From AC-51 sp963749895 (GTDB taxonomy: Bacteria > Actinomycetota > UBA4738 > HRBIN12), in assembly GCA_963749895.1 (NCBI GenBank), contig CAVVOG010000001.1, positions 372,001 to 436,000 of the forward strand: DNA of 64,000 nucleotides, read 5' to 3'. This document shows positions 23,663-31,122 of this stretch, piece after piece. Positions within the stretch are counted from its first letter, which is position 1, and the number at the start of each line of letters is the position of its first letter. The notes under the pieces are model-generated. The model worked only from the letters and a program-made list of their open reading frames with translations. It was not told the DNA's origin and searched no databases. The translations under genes were made by a program, and so were the position numbers.

Positions 23663-24064
23663 GTGCGGACGCTCCTGTTGGCTCTCGCGCTCGCCGCGCT
23701 CCTGTACGCGGTGCTCGTCCTGGCGCTGATCGTGGCCGGGCGAACGGTCGCGGCGAAGGAGCTCGCCATGCTGATCCCGAACCTGCTGCTCCTGTTCAAG
23801 GACCTCATGAAGGACCCGATGGTTCCCCGTGGACCGAAGATCTGGCTCGGCGTCGGGACGGTGTGGCTCCTGTCGCCGATCGACCTGCTCCCGGAGTTCC
23901 TGCCGGTGATCGGGCCGCTCGACGACGCGGTCGTCGCGGCGCTGGTCTTGCGGCACCTGGTCCGGAGAGCCGGGGCAGGCGTTGTCCGCTCCCACTGGCG
24001 GGGCGACCCCTCCACCCTCGCACGGATCCTCCGGGCGGCCGGCCTTCCGGCGGAGCCGACGTGA
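23663..24064 (+). CDS. DUF1232 (YkvA-like) membrane protein
   Basis: 133 residues from GTG 23663. One N-terminal membrane helix precedes LLFKDLMKDPMVPRGPKIWL and then the DUF1232 core VWLLSPIDLLPEFLPVIGPLDDAV. This PIDLLPdxxPxxGxxDD pattern defines the family; function is unknown. The C-terminal tail is basic and soluble. A TA module follows 41 bases later. Confidence 0.85.
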   Translation: MRTLLLALALAALLYAVLVLALIVAGRTVAAKELAMLIPNLLLLFKDLMKDPMVPRGPKIWLGVGTVWLLSPIDLLPEFLPVIGPLDDAVVAALVLRHLVRRAGAGVVRSHWRGDPSTLARILRAAGLPAEPT

Positions 24065-24069
24065 CCATC

Positions 24070-24103
24070 TTGACACGAACTCCGTGAAACACGAGACTCG
24101 TGT
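24070..24103 (+). promoter_or_regulatory. Promoter and palindromic operator of the toxin-antitoxin operon
   Basis: TTGACA (24070-24075) is followed after 17 bases by GAGACT (24093-24098). ACACGAGACTCGTGT (24089-24103) is a perfect inverted repeat of 7-bp arms around one base that covers the -10 box and the transcription start. It is the expected site for self-repression by the ribbon-helix-helix antitoxin. Confidence 0.6.
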
Positions 24104-24105
24104 CC

Positions 24106-24339
24106 GTGCGGAACGTCACCGTGACGCTGGATGACGAGACGGCCAGATGGGCCCGCGTCGAGGCCGCGAAGCGAGATGTGAGCCTGTCCGGCTTCCTCAG
24201 GGAGGTGCTGAGAGAGCGGATGATCGGTGCCGCGGCCTACGCGGACGCGATGGAGCGCTACCTCGCGAGACCGGCCGCCGATCTCGGCGGAGCCGCGCCG
24301 TCGCGGGAGGAGATCCACGACCGTGCCGCTCTTCGTTGA
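24106..24339 (+). CDS. Ribbon-helix-helix antitoxin
   Basis: 77 residues from GTG 24106 (GTG 24100 is also possible but lies inside the operator palindrome). The sequence VRNVTVTLDDETARWARVEA then SLSGFLREVLRERM is a strand-helix-helix DNA-binding unit; the C-terminal half would wrap the toxin. It precedes a PIN toxin gene and overlaps it by 17 bases, the standard VapBC layout. Confidence 0.8.
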   Translation: MRNVTVTLDDETARWARVEAAKRDVSLSGFLREVLRERMIGAAAYADAMERYLARPAADLGGAAPSREEIHDRAALR

Positions 24340-24760
24340 CACGAACCTCCTCGTCTACGCGCGCGACTCGTCCCACCGGGGGAAGCACGAGCGGGCGGGC
24401 ATCTGGATGGAGCACCTCTGGACCTCGGGTGACGGACGCCTGAGCACGCAGGTCCTGCACGAGTACTACGTGGCCGTGACCCGCAAGCTCCGACCCAGTC
24501 TCCACCGAGATGTCGCCAGGTCCGACGTCGAGGACCTGATGACCTGGAACCCTTCTCCGATGGACGGAGGAACCCTGGCGCTCGGTCTCGCGATCGAGGA
24601 GCGATTCGGGCTGTCGTTCTGGGATTCGCTCGTCGTCGCCTCAGCGCAGCTCGGAGGATGCGAGCGTCTCCTGACCGAGGATCTCCACGATGGAGCGGTC
24701 TACGACTCGGTCACCGTGACGAACCCCTTCTCGATCGAGCCGGACGAGCTCAGGCGCTGA
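24323..24760 (+). CDS. PIN-domain toxin, VapC type
   Basis: 145 residues from GTG 24323. The acidic active-site residues of PIN nucleases are in place: D6 in LFVDTNLL, E47 in VLHEYYV, D101 in SFWDSLVVASA and D120 in LLTEDLHDG. VapC toxins cut specific RNAs, often tRNAs or rRNA loops; the target cannot be read from sequence. Translation is coupled to the antitoxin gene. No base-composition break marks the module as recently acquired. Confidence 0.87.
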   Translation: MPLFVDTNLLVYARDSSHRGKHERAGIWMEHLWTSGDGRLSTQVLHEYYVAVTRKLRPSLHRDVARSDVEDLMTWNPSPMDGGTLALGLAIEERFGLSFWDSLVVASAQLGGCERLLTEDLHDGAVYDSVTVTNPFSIEPDELRR

Positions 24761-24801
24761 GTTTCGATGGACCGCGACCCATCCCGCGAGGGCGATCGCG
24801 T

Positions 24802-24984
24802 TCAGCTCGAGTCGTCGGCCTTGCCGCCGATCGGCCATCTCTTGTCACCGATCTTCACGATCGGCAGCATGAGGAAGGGGAACGACACCACAGCCACCAC
24901 GAGGGCCGGACCCGCATCGCCCAGGATGCGCGTCATCCATCCGCCGATCGCCCACGCGATCGCTATCCCCGTCAGCCCCGCTGC
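24802..24984 (-). pseudogene. In-frame membrane-protein remnant downstream of a small ORF
   Basis: Directly after the TAG of the preceding minus-strand ORF (24987-24985) the same frame stays open for 60 codons and encodes a strongly hydrophobic segment (LTGIAIAWAIGGWM, then ALVVAVVSFPFLMLPIVKI) ending WPIGGKADDSS. There is no ATG, GTG or TTG before the hydrophobic part. It could be a decayed gene, a gene with an unusual CTG start, or the end of one longer gene broken by the TAG. Confidence 0.35.
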
Positions 24985-25221
24985 CTACAACTTCCTCGTT
25001 GACGGCGGAGGTCCGTACCCGTCGCGTCTGAGCCTTCGCCTGATGACGGGCTGCAACGCCAGGCTTGCGACAGCGGCGACCAGGAGACCGGCCCCGATCG
25101 ATGTCAAGGCAAGGGTGACGGGATCCACGACCCAGAGGATCAAGAGACACACGACGGCGACGGTGATCGCCCCATCGCGCAGGAGCTTCCTGTCGACGTC
25201 GTCCTGAGGTCCTTCAACCAT
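24985..25221 (-). CDS. Small two-helix membrane protein
   Basis: 78 residues from ATG 25221, whose start overlaps the cca stop by 8 bases (ATGGTTGA), indicating coupling to cca. Two hydrophobic helices (AITVAVVCLLILWVV and SIGAGLLVAAVASLALQPVI) are followed by a basic tail RRRLRRDGYGPPPSTRKL. Family not recognised. The frame is open to an earlier ATG at 25254, inside cca. Confidence 0.55.
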   Translation of the reverse strand: MVEGPQDDVDRKLLRDGAITVAVVCLLILWVVDPVTLALTSIGAGLLVAAVASLALQPVIRRRLRRDGYGPPPSTRKL

Positions 25222-26611
25222 CCGACCCGCTGCCCCGATCAGCTGCCCAGGCATCGAGGAGCGCGACGGCCTCGTCCTCGGGGATCGGGCCGCGCTCCAT
25301 CCGTTCCTCCATCAGGTAGGCGAGCGCCTCACCGACGATCGGGCCGGGCGAGACGCCGAGGTGCTCCATCACCTGGCGCCCGTCGAGCGGCGGGCGCAGC
25401 GCCTCGAGGTTCTCCTCCTCGGCGAGGGCCGCGATCCGTTCCTCGAGTTCGTCCTGCAAGGCTCGGAAGCGCTGGGCCTTGCGTTCGTTGCGGGTCGTCA
25501 CGTCGGCGCGCGTCAGCTGGTTGAGGTCGTCGAGCAGAAGGCCGGCGTCACGGACGTAGCGCCGCACGGCGCTGTCGGTCCAGCCCTCGCCGTACCCGTG
25601 GAACCGCAGGTGGAGTTCGATCAGCGTGCACACGTCGTCGATCACCGCGTTCGGGTAGCGCAGGGTGGTCAACCGTTCGCGGGCCATGCGGGCGCCGACG
25701 ATCTCGTGGTGATGGAACGTCACCCCCTCGGGGGTGATCTGGCGGGTCGCGGGCTTGCCGATATCGTGCAGGAGGGCCGCGAGCCGCAATCGCAGGCGAG
25801 CCTCGGTCCCGGCGACGACCGCGTAGGTGTGGCGCAGCACGTCCTTGTGCGTCTGGACGGGATCCTGCTCCAAGCTCAGCGCGGGTATCTCGGGAAGGAA
25901 CAGGTCGGCCAGCCCGGTCTCGACCAGCACCTCGAGGCCCTTCGCGACGTGATCGGCTACAAGCAGCTTGTCGAGCTCCTCCCGCATCCGCTCCGGCGCG
26001 ACGATCTCGAGGCGCTCACGCATCCGCTCGATCGCGCGGATCACCCCCTCGGTGGGGACGACGTCGAGCTGCGCGACGAACCGTGCCGCCCGGATCATCC
26101 GGAGCGGATCGTCCGAGAACGCGAGTTCGGGATCGAGCGGTGTGTCCAGCTCCCGCGCCCCGAGCGCCCTGACCCCGCCGAACGGATCCTCGAAGATCCC
26201 TTCGGGCAGCCGCACGGCCATCGCGTTGATCGTGAAGTCCCGCCGCGAGAGATCGGTCCGAAGGTCCTTGCCGAACGTCACCGCGGGCTTGCGGTGCTCC
26301 TCGGCATAGACCTCCTCGCGGTAGGTCGTGATCTCGAGGAGGTGCCCGTCCTTCAGCGCTCCCACCGTGCCGAACTTGACCCCGACGAAGTACCGGCGGT
26401 CGGCCCAGCCCTGCAAGATCCGGGTCGTTTCGCGGGGATGGGCATCCGTCGCGAAGTCCCAGTCCGGCGCGACGCGGCCGAGCAGCAGATCGCGGACCGT
26501 TCCGCCGACCAGGTACAGCTCGTGACCGGCATCCGCGAAGCGGGCACCGAGCTCCTTCGCGAGCGGGGGGACGTCAGGGAACACGGCGCCGGACGGCGTC
26601 GGGTCGTTCAT
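25214..26611 (-). CDS. CCA-adding tRNA nucleotidyltransferase (HD-containing)
   Basis: 465 residues from ATG 26611. LYLVGGTVRDLLLGRVAPDWDFAT is the class II nucleotidyltransferase core with the DxD metal site; LSRRDFTINAMAV follows, then the RMIRAARF and ERMREELDKLL tRNA-binding elements. A C-terminal HD domain (LRLAALLHDIGKP...FHHHEIVGA) is present, as in many actinobacterial PcnA/Cca proteins. It repairs or builds the 3' CCA of tRNAs. The position beside Nudix-DUF6049-murJ is conserved in the phylum. TATCCT is 6 bases before the ATG. Confidence 0.92.
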   Translation of the reverse strand: MNDPTPSGAVFPDVPPLAKELGARFADAGHELYLVGGTVRDLLLGRVAPDWDFATDAHPRETTRILQGWADRRYFVGVKFGTVGALKDGHLLEITTYREEVYAEEHRKPAVTFGKDLRTDLSRRDFTINAMAVRLPEGIFEDPFGGVRALGARELDTPLDPELAFSDDPLRMIRAARFVAQLDVVPTEGVIRAIERMRERLEIVAPERMREELDKLLVADHVAKGLEVLVETGLADLFLPEIPALSLEQDPVQTHKDVLRHTYAVVAGTEARLRLRLAALLHDIGKPATRQITPEGVTFHHHEIVGARMARERLTTLRYPNAVIDDVCTLIELHLRFHGYGEGWTDSAVRRYVRDAGLLLDDLNQLTRADVTTRNERKAQRFRALQDELEERIAALAEEENLEALRPPLDGRQVMEHLGVSPGPIVGEALAYLMEERMERGPIPEDEAVALLDAWAADRGSGSDG

Positions 26612-26617
26612 GCGCCG

Positions 26618-26646
26618 AGGATACCCGTGGGTGCCGGCGCTACCGT
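26618..26646. promoter_or_regulatory. Close divergent promoter pair
   Basis: TATCCT on the minus strand (26623-26618) serves cca, and TACCGT on plus (26641-26646) serves the gene at 26653. Each is 6 bases from its start codon. Only 17 bases lie between the boxes, so the two promoters share their -35 space and probably compete. Confidence 0.5.
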
Positions 26647-26652
26647 GTCGCG

Positions 26653-27015
26653 GTGCCCATCTGGCTCGGCTTCGTCTGGACCTCGCCGAACACCCTGCTG
26701 GGGTTGCTCGCCGGTCTGTTGACGTTCCAGCGTCCACGCATCGCGCATGGACTCCTGCTGTTCGATCGGACCCCGCGGGGCCTGACGGAGGTGATGCTCC
26801 GGGCGAACCGGGTCGCGATGACGATCGGGTTCGTCGTGGTGAGCGCGCGACCGGTCGAGGGCACCCTCCTGGCGCACGAGCGCCACCACGTGAAGCAGTT
26901 CTGCGCGTGGGGGCCGCTGATGATCCCCGTCTACCTGCTGCTGGCGGTCGGCTTCGGGTACCACGACCACCCGATGGAGATCCGAGCTCGCCGCGCCGCC
27001 GACGAGCAGCCCTAG
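26653..27015 (+). CDS. Small membrane protein with HExxH-like motif
   Basis: 120 residues from GTG 26653. A hydrophobic N-terminus (MPIWLGFVWTSPNTLLGLLAGLLTF) is followed by LLAHERHHVKQFCAWGPLMIPVYLLLAVGF and HPMEIRARRAA. The H-E-x-x-H stretch next to a membrane segment and the distal E resemble a minimal zinc-site membrane protein found in other bacteria with a His-Glu...Gln...Gly-Pro pattern. Protease activity is not established. It ends 4 bases into the convergent pilT gene. Confidence 0.65.
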   Translation: MPIWLGFVWTSPNTLLGLLAGLLTFQRPRIAHGLLLFDRTPRGLTEVMLRANRVAMTIGFVVVSARPVEGTLLAHERHHVKQFCAWGPLMIPVYLLLAVGFGYHDHPMEIRARRAADEQP

Positions 27016-28121
27016 AAGGGCTGGGCGGCCGCGTCCTGCGAGTAGGCCGCGCGACGGTCCAAGACCCCGGCGAGCTGCAGGTCGAAGTCGTGAGGGCTCG
27101 TCGCGATCCGACGAGCCTCCTGCTCCAGCACCATGCCGTCCTTCACGAGTTGGACGAGACCTTGGTCGAAGGTCTGCATCCCGTAGAAGCCGCCGTCCGC
27201 GATCACGTCGCGGATCTCCTCGGTCTGCTCGGGGTCGACGATCCGATCGAACACACGCCCGGTGTTGATCAGAACCTCGACCGCCGGGACCCGACCCTTG
27301 CCGTCGGCCTTCGGGGCGAGGCGCTGCGAGACGATCCCTCGCAGCGCGCCCGCGAACGACGTGCGGACCTCCTTCTGCTGGTTCGCCGGGAACAGGTCGA
27401 GCACCCGGTTGATCGTCTCCATGCAGTCGATCGTGTGGAGCGTCGAGATCACCAGGTGGCCCGTCTCGGCCGCCTGGATCGCCGACAGCGCCGACTCCGC
27501 GTCGCGGATCTCACCGACGAAGATCACGTCCGGGTCCTGCCGGACGACGTGCTTGAGTGCGGCGGCGTAGGAGTCGGTGTCCACGCCGACCTCACGCTGC
27601 TGGATGATCGAAAGCTCGTCGTCGTGGACGACCTCGATCGGGTCCTCGATCGTGACCACGTGGGCACGCCGGGTCCGGTTGATGTGCCCGATCATCGCGG
27701 CGATCGTCGTCGTCTTGCCGGTACCGGTCGGACCGGTCACCAGGACGAGCCCGCGTGGGCTGTCGGACAGCACCCGCATCACTTCGGGGAGACGCAGCTC
27801 CTCGAAGCTCGGGATCTCCGAGCGGACGCGACGCACGGCCAGCCCCACGACGCCGCGCTGACGGAAGACGTTGATACGGAACCGCCCCACGCCGGTGAGC
27901 GTGTAGCCCACGTCGGCTTCGTTCGTCGTCTCGAAGTCGCGCCGCTTGTGCTCGTTCATCACCACGAGCGCGAAGTCCGCCGTATCCTCGGCGGTCAGGG
28001 CCTCGTACGGGGCCGGGAGCAGGGCACCGTCGACCCGCAGGAAGGGGACGTTGCCCACCTTCAGGTGGAGGTCGCTCGCGCCGCGCTCGACCGTGTGTCG
28101 GAGCAGTTCGTCGATGTTCAT
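27012..28121 (-). CDS. pilT: PilT-like type IV pilus retraction ATPase
   Basis: 369 residues. Walker A is GPTGTGKTTTIAAM; the Asp box VVTIEDPIEVVH, Walker B DPDVIFVGEIRD and the His box GHLVISTLHT are all present, followed by LRGIVSQRLAP. Sequence and length match PilT, the hexameric motor that pulls pilins back into the membrane. No other pilus gene is in the window, so partners must lie elsewhere or the protein has another role. Confidence 0.9.
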   Translation of the reverse strand: MNIDELLRHTVERGASDLHLKVGNVPFLRVDGALLPAPYEALTAEDTADFALVVMNEHKRRDFETTNEADVGYTLTGVGRFRINVFRQRGVVGLAVRRVRSEIPSFEELRLPEVMRVLSDSPRGLVLVTGPTGTGKTTTIAAMIGHINRTRRAHVVTIEDPIEVVHDDELSIIQQREVGVDTDSYAAALKHVVRQDPDVIFVGEIRDAESALSAIQAAETGHLVISTLHTIDCMETINRVLDLFPANQQKEVRTSFAGALRGIVSQRLAPKADGKGRVPAVEVLINTGRVFDRIVDPEQTEEIRDVIADGGFYGMQTFDQGLVQLVKDGMVLEQEARRIATSPHDFDLQLAGVLDRRAAYSQDAAAQPF

Positions 28122-28178
28122 CTAGTCATCGGTTTCGGCACGTGTGCGCCGGAGCCTGAGCCGATCGGGTACGGGCCC

Positions 28179-28184
28179 TACAAT
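28179..28184 (+). promoter_or_regulatory. -10 box TACAAT for the Nudix gene
   Basis: TACAAT is 8 bases before ATG 28193. Confidence 0.5.
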
Positions 28185-28192
28185 CCAGCGTC

Positions 28193-28975
28193 ATGACGGG
28201 CGACGGGACCGACCAGACGCCGACGCCCGAAGACCGCGGCGACGCGCCGAAGCGTCGACGTCGGCGACGACGTCGCGGGGGGAAGCGGTCTCAGGGCTCG
28301 AGCGGCACCCAGGCGACCTCTTCCACGGGGGGAGACCCGACCAAGGGCCGCGGCGGGAACATCGACCAGGGTGGCCGGTCGAAGGCCGATGGCTCGACGG
28401 CCGACCGGGCGAAGAGCGCGAAGTCGACGGGCGCACAGCAGAAGGGCGCACGATCGAAGGACGGGGCGGGTGGTGCGGCGGGCCGGCGGCCGCGGCGGCG
28501 ACCCGCGAAGGGGCAGAAGAAGGGGTCCGGGTCGGGGGCGAACGCCAAGCCCCCGTGGACGCGCGAGGTCTCGGCGGGCGGTGTCGTCTACCGCCGGACC
28601 GACGACGGCATCGAGGTCGTCCTGGCCTCCCGGCGGACGCGCCGGGGCGACCTGGCCTGGGGGCTGGCCAAGGGCGGGATCGAGGACGGCGAGACGCGCG
28701 AGGACGCGGCGATCCGAGAGGTCCGTGAGGAGACCGGGCTCACGGCCGAGATCGAAGCCGACCTCGGGGACACCAAGTACATGTATGTCTGGGACGACGT
28801 GCGGATCCGCAAGACGGTCCACTTCTTCCTGATGCGCTTCACGGGTGGTGACGTGGACGACCGCGACGACGAGATGGAGGAGATCCGCTGGTTCCCGCTC
28901 GATCGGGCCCTGAAGCGCGCCGCGTACCGCGGTGAGCGGGACATGTTGAAGCGCGCCGCGGACCTGCTCTCGTGA
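28193..28975 (+). CDS. Nudix hydrolase with long basic disordered N-terminus
   Basis: 260 residues. The first ~115 are Arg/Lys/Gly/Ser-rich and without fold (KRRRRRRRRGGKR near residue 20, later RRPRRRPAKGQKKGSG). The catalytic domain starts at WTREVSAGGVVYRR; the Nudix box GGIEDGETREDAAIREVREETGL fits GX5EX7REUXEEXGU. The family hydrolyses nucleoside diphosphate derivatives; the substrate is unknown. The location between cca and DUF6049-murJ is conserved in Actinomycetota. The basic tail could bind RNA or DNA, which is inference. Confidence 0.88.
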   Translation: MTGDGTDQTPTPEDRGDAPKRRRRRRRRGGKRSQGSSGTQATSSTGGDPTKGRGGNIDQGGRSKADGSTADRAKSAKSTGAQQKGARSKDGAGGAAGRRPRRRPAKGQKKGSGSGANAKPPWTREVSAGGVVYRRTDDGIEVVLASRRTRRGDLAWGLAKGGIEDGETREDAAIREVREETGLTAEIEADLGDTKYMYVWDDVRIRKTVHFFLMRFTGGDVDDRDDEMEEIRWFPLDRALKRAAYRGERDMLKRAADLLS

Positions 28976-29007
28976 CCGCGCTGCTCCGCGGCTGAGGAGG
29001 CGCCGTC

Positions 29008-29013
29008 TACGAT
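29008..29013 (+). promoter_or_regulatory. -10 box TACGAT for the DUF6049 gene
   Basis: TACGAT is 12 bases before ATG 29026, giving a leader of about 5 bases. The GTG at 29014 follows the box directly and cannot be on the mRNA, which decides for ATG 29026. Confidence 0.45.
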
Positions 29014-29025
29014 GTGGCCGCCGTC

Positions 29026-31122
29026 ATGACGACCCGCGGCGCGGCGCGCGCGCTCCTCGTTCCCTTCGTCCTGATCGCGGCGCTCGCGGTGGGCATCGCC
29101 GGACCGCGGCCGGCGAACGCACGGCAGACGGCGGTCGACGTGACCCTGCTCGCGCAGACGCCCTGGACGCAGCCTGACGACCCCGGATCCCGCTCGGTCG
29201 AGTCGGGGCTCCGCATCGCGATCGTCGCCACGAACCGTGGCCAGGCGCGCCTGGGCGAACTCGATGTCACCGTGACGCTCGGTTCCTCGTTCCTGTCACG
29301 TTCCGAGTACGAGACTGCGACAGCAGGTGGCGCGTTCACGGTCGCCTCGACGACCACGGTGCCGTTCGGTGGACACCTCGACGTGGGAACCGCGCGCACC
29401 TTCACCGTGCAGGTCGACATGGGGTCGCTCCCCGGGGTGAGCAGCGAGGATTCTCGCGTGTACCCGCTCGGTGTGGCGTTGCGCTCGCGGGGGACGACCG
29501 TGGCTTCCCTCACGTCGGCCGCGATCCATCTCGTCCAGGCCCCCGAAGAGCCGTTGCGGCTCGCGTGGTGGACCGAGATGTCGAGCCCCGTGGCGTTCGA
29601 TCCGCAGGGACGCCTGAGCGACCGGGCGCTCGAGGCCGCCGTGCGACCGGAGGGCTCCCTCGGCTCCCAGGCCTCCGCGCTCGAGGCGCTCACCAGCACG
29701 CGGGACCGGCAGGCCGCGATCGACCTCGTGGTCGAGCCCGCCCTCCTGGAACAGCTCGAGCGGATGGCCGCGGGCTACCGGCGGGTCGACGGGACCGAGG
29801 TGCCGGCGGGCACGGGCCCCGCGGCCGACGCCGCCTCGCTGATCCAGCGGTTGCGCGCCGTAGCCGCCGCCCCGCAGGTGCAGGTCGGCCTCGCACCCTT
29901 CGCGGGACCCTCGATCCCGGCGATGCTGGGCTCGGGGCTCGCGACCGAGCTGGCCCGCCAACGTGACGCGGGGACCCGGACGCTCACGCGCGTGCTCGGC
30001 ATCGACCCCACGACCCTCGTGGTTCGACCCCCCGGGGGGTTCCTCGACGACGACGCGCTCGAGCGGTTGGTGACCTGGGGTGCCGATACGGTCCTCGCGG
30101 ACGCCGACGAGGTGGACCGGCCGGTCGTCGGAGAGCTCGAGTTCGCCCCCTTGCCGACGGCGCAGATCTCGACGCCCGCCGGCGTCGCGACGCTCGTCCT
30201 GCCCGACCCCTCCACGCAGCGGCTGTTCCAGCGGACCGACCTGCTCGCCGACCCGATCCGGGCCTCGCAGATCGTCCTGGGACAGCTCGCCGTGATCTGG
30301 AAGGAGGCACCGATCCCCGCGCCGCAGCCCGATGGATCCCCGACGGTCCGTGGGATCGCGATCGCACCACCACCAGGGCTGCCGACCACGATGTGGCAGC
30401 CGCTCCTGCAGCGGATCGCGAACACCCCGTTCCTGGCGCCCACCCATGCCCAGACGTTCTCGCAGGAGGTGACCCCGCCCGCTGAGCCCGCGGTCCTGCG
30501 CGCCCCCGACACGCTCGGGTTCACGATCGACTACGCGGCCGAGATACTCCGCCTGCGGCGCGACGCGACCGCCTACGCGTCGATGCTCGAGGAGCCGTCG
30601 TCGGTACCCCACCGGCTGCGGATCGACCTGCTGTACGCGGCCGCGCGCGAGTACCTGACGCCGAACGAGCCCGCCGGGCGTCCCTGGCTCGAGGCCGTCG
30701 ATCGCGTCACCGGACAAGCCTTCGATGGAGCCACCCCCCGCGTGTCCCAGGTCTTCACGTTCACCTCACGAGAGGGAACGATCCCTCTCGTGATGGGCGA
30801 CCCGGGACCCGCGCCGCTGCGGGTGACGGTGCTGCTGCAGTCGTCGCAGTTCGAGTTCCCGGCCGGTGACCGTCAAGAGGTCGTGCTCGAGCGCCCCGAC
30901 CAGATCGTGTCCTTCGACGTCATCGCGAAGGCGGCCGGCCGCAACCCGATCCAGGTCCGCGTACTCGCCCCGTCGGGCGAGCAGATCAACCAACAGAGGA
31001 TCACCGTGGCCAGCACCGCGGTGAACCGGATCGCCCTGCTCGTGACGCTGATCGCCGCACTGGGGCTCGTCGTGCTGTACGCACGCAGGCGCATCCGGCG
31101 ACGGAAGGCCGCGGCGGCGTGA
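29026..31122 (+). CDS. DUF6049 family envelope protein
   Basis: 698 residues from ATG 29026. A signal peptide (ALLVPFVLIAALAVGIAGPRPANA) is followed by an immunoglobulin-like N-terminal part, a large middle domain with glycoside-hydrolase-like alpha/beta features (ALEALTSTRDRQAAIDLVVEPALLEQL, WGADTVLADADEV), a second beta-sandwich, and a C-terminal membrane helix with basic end (IALLVTLIAALGLVVLYARRRIRRRK). It always neighbours murJ in Actinomycetota, which suggests a role in wall synthesis or its control. Its stop overlaps the murJ GTG. Confidence 0.82.
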   Translation: MTTRGAARALLVPFVLIAALAVGIAGPRPANARQTAVDVTLLAQTPWTQPDDPGSRSVESGLRIAIVATNRGQARLGELDVTVTLGSSFLSRSEYETATAGGAFTVASTTTVPFGGHLDVGTARTFTVQVDMGSLPGVSSEDSRVYPLGVALRSRGTTVASLTSAAIHLVQAPEEPLRLAWWTEMSSPVAFDPQGRLSDRALEAAVRPEGSLGSQASALEALTSTRDRQAAIDLVVEPALLEQLERMAAGYRRVDGTEVPAGTGPAADAASLIQRLRAVAAAPQVQVGLAPFAGPSIPAMLGSGLATELARQRDAGTRTLTRVLGIDPTTLVVRPPGGFLDDDALERLVTWGADTVLADADEVDRPVVGELEFAPLPTAQISTPAGVATLVLPDPSTQRLFQRTDLLADPIRASQIVLGQLAVIWKEAPIPAPQPDGSPTVRGIAIAPPPGLPTTMWQPLLQRIANTPFLAPTHAQTFSQEVTPPAEPAVLRAPDTLGFTIDYAAEILRLRRDATAYASMLEEPSSVPHRLRIDLLYAAAREYLTPNEPAGRPWLEAVDRVTGQAFDGATPRVSQVFTFTSREGTIPLVMGDPGPAPLRVTVLLQSSQFEFPAGDRQEVVLERPDQIVSFDVIAKAAGRNPIQVRVLAPSGEQINQQRITVASTAVNRIALLVTLIAALGLVVLYARRRIRRRKAAAA

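Noticed and set aside
22613..24076. 487-codon minus-strand ORF overlapping the P-type ATPase start
   Set aside because: A shadow frame: Arg/Gly-rich, no motif, and conflicts with both the ATPase and DUF1232 genes.
24767..25207. 146-codon plus-strand ORF after vapC
   Set aside because: Ser/Ala/Thr/Arg-rich with no recognisable pattern, while the minus strand holds hydrophobic segments coupled to cca.
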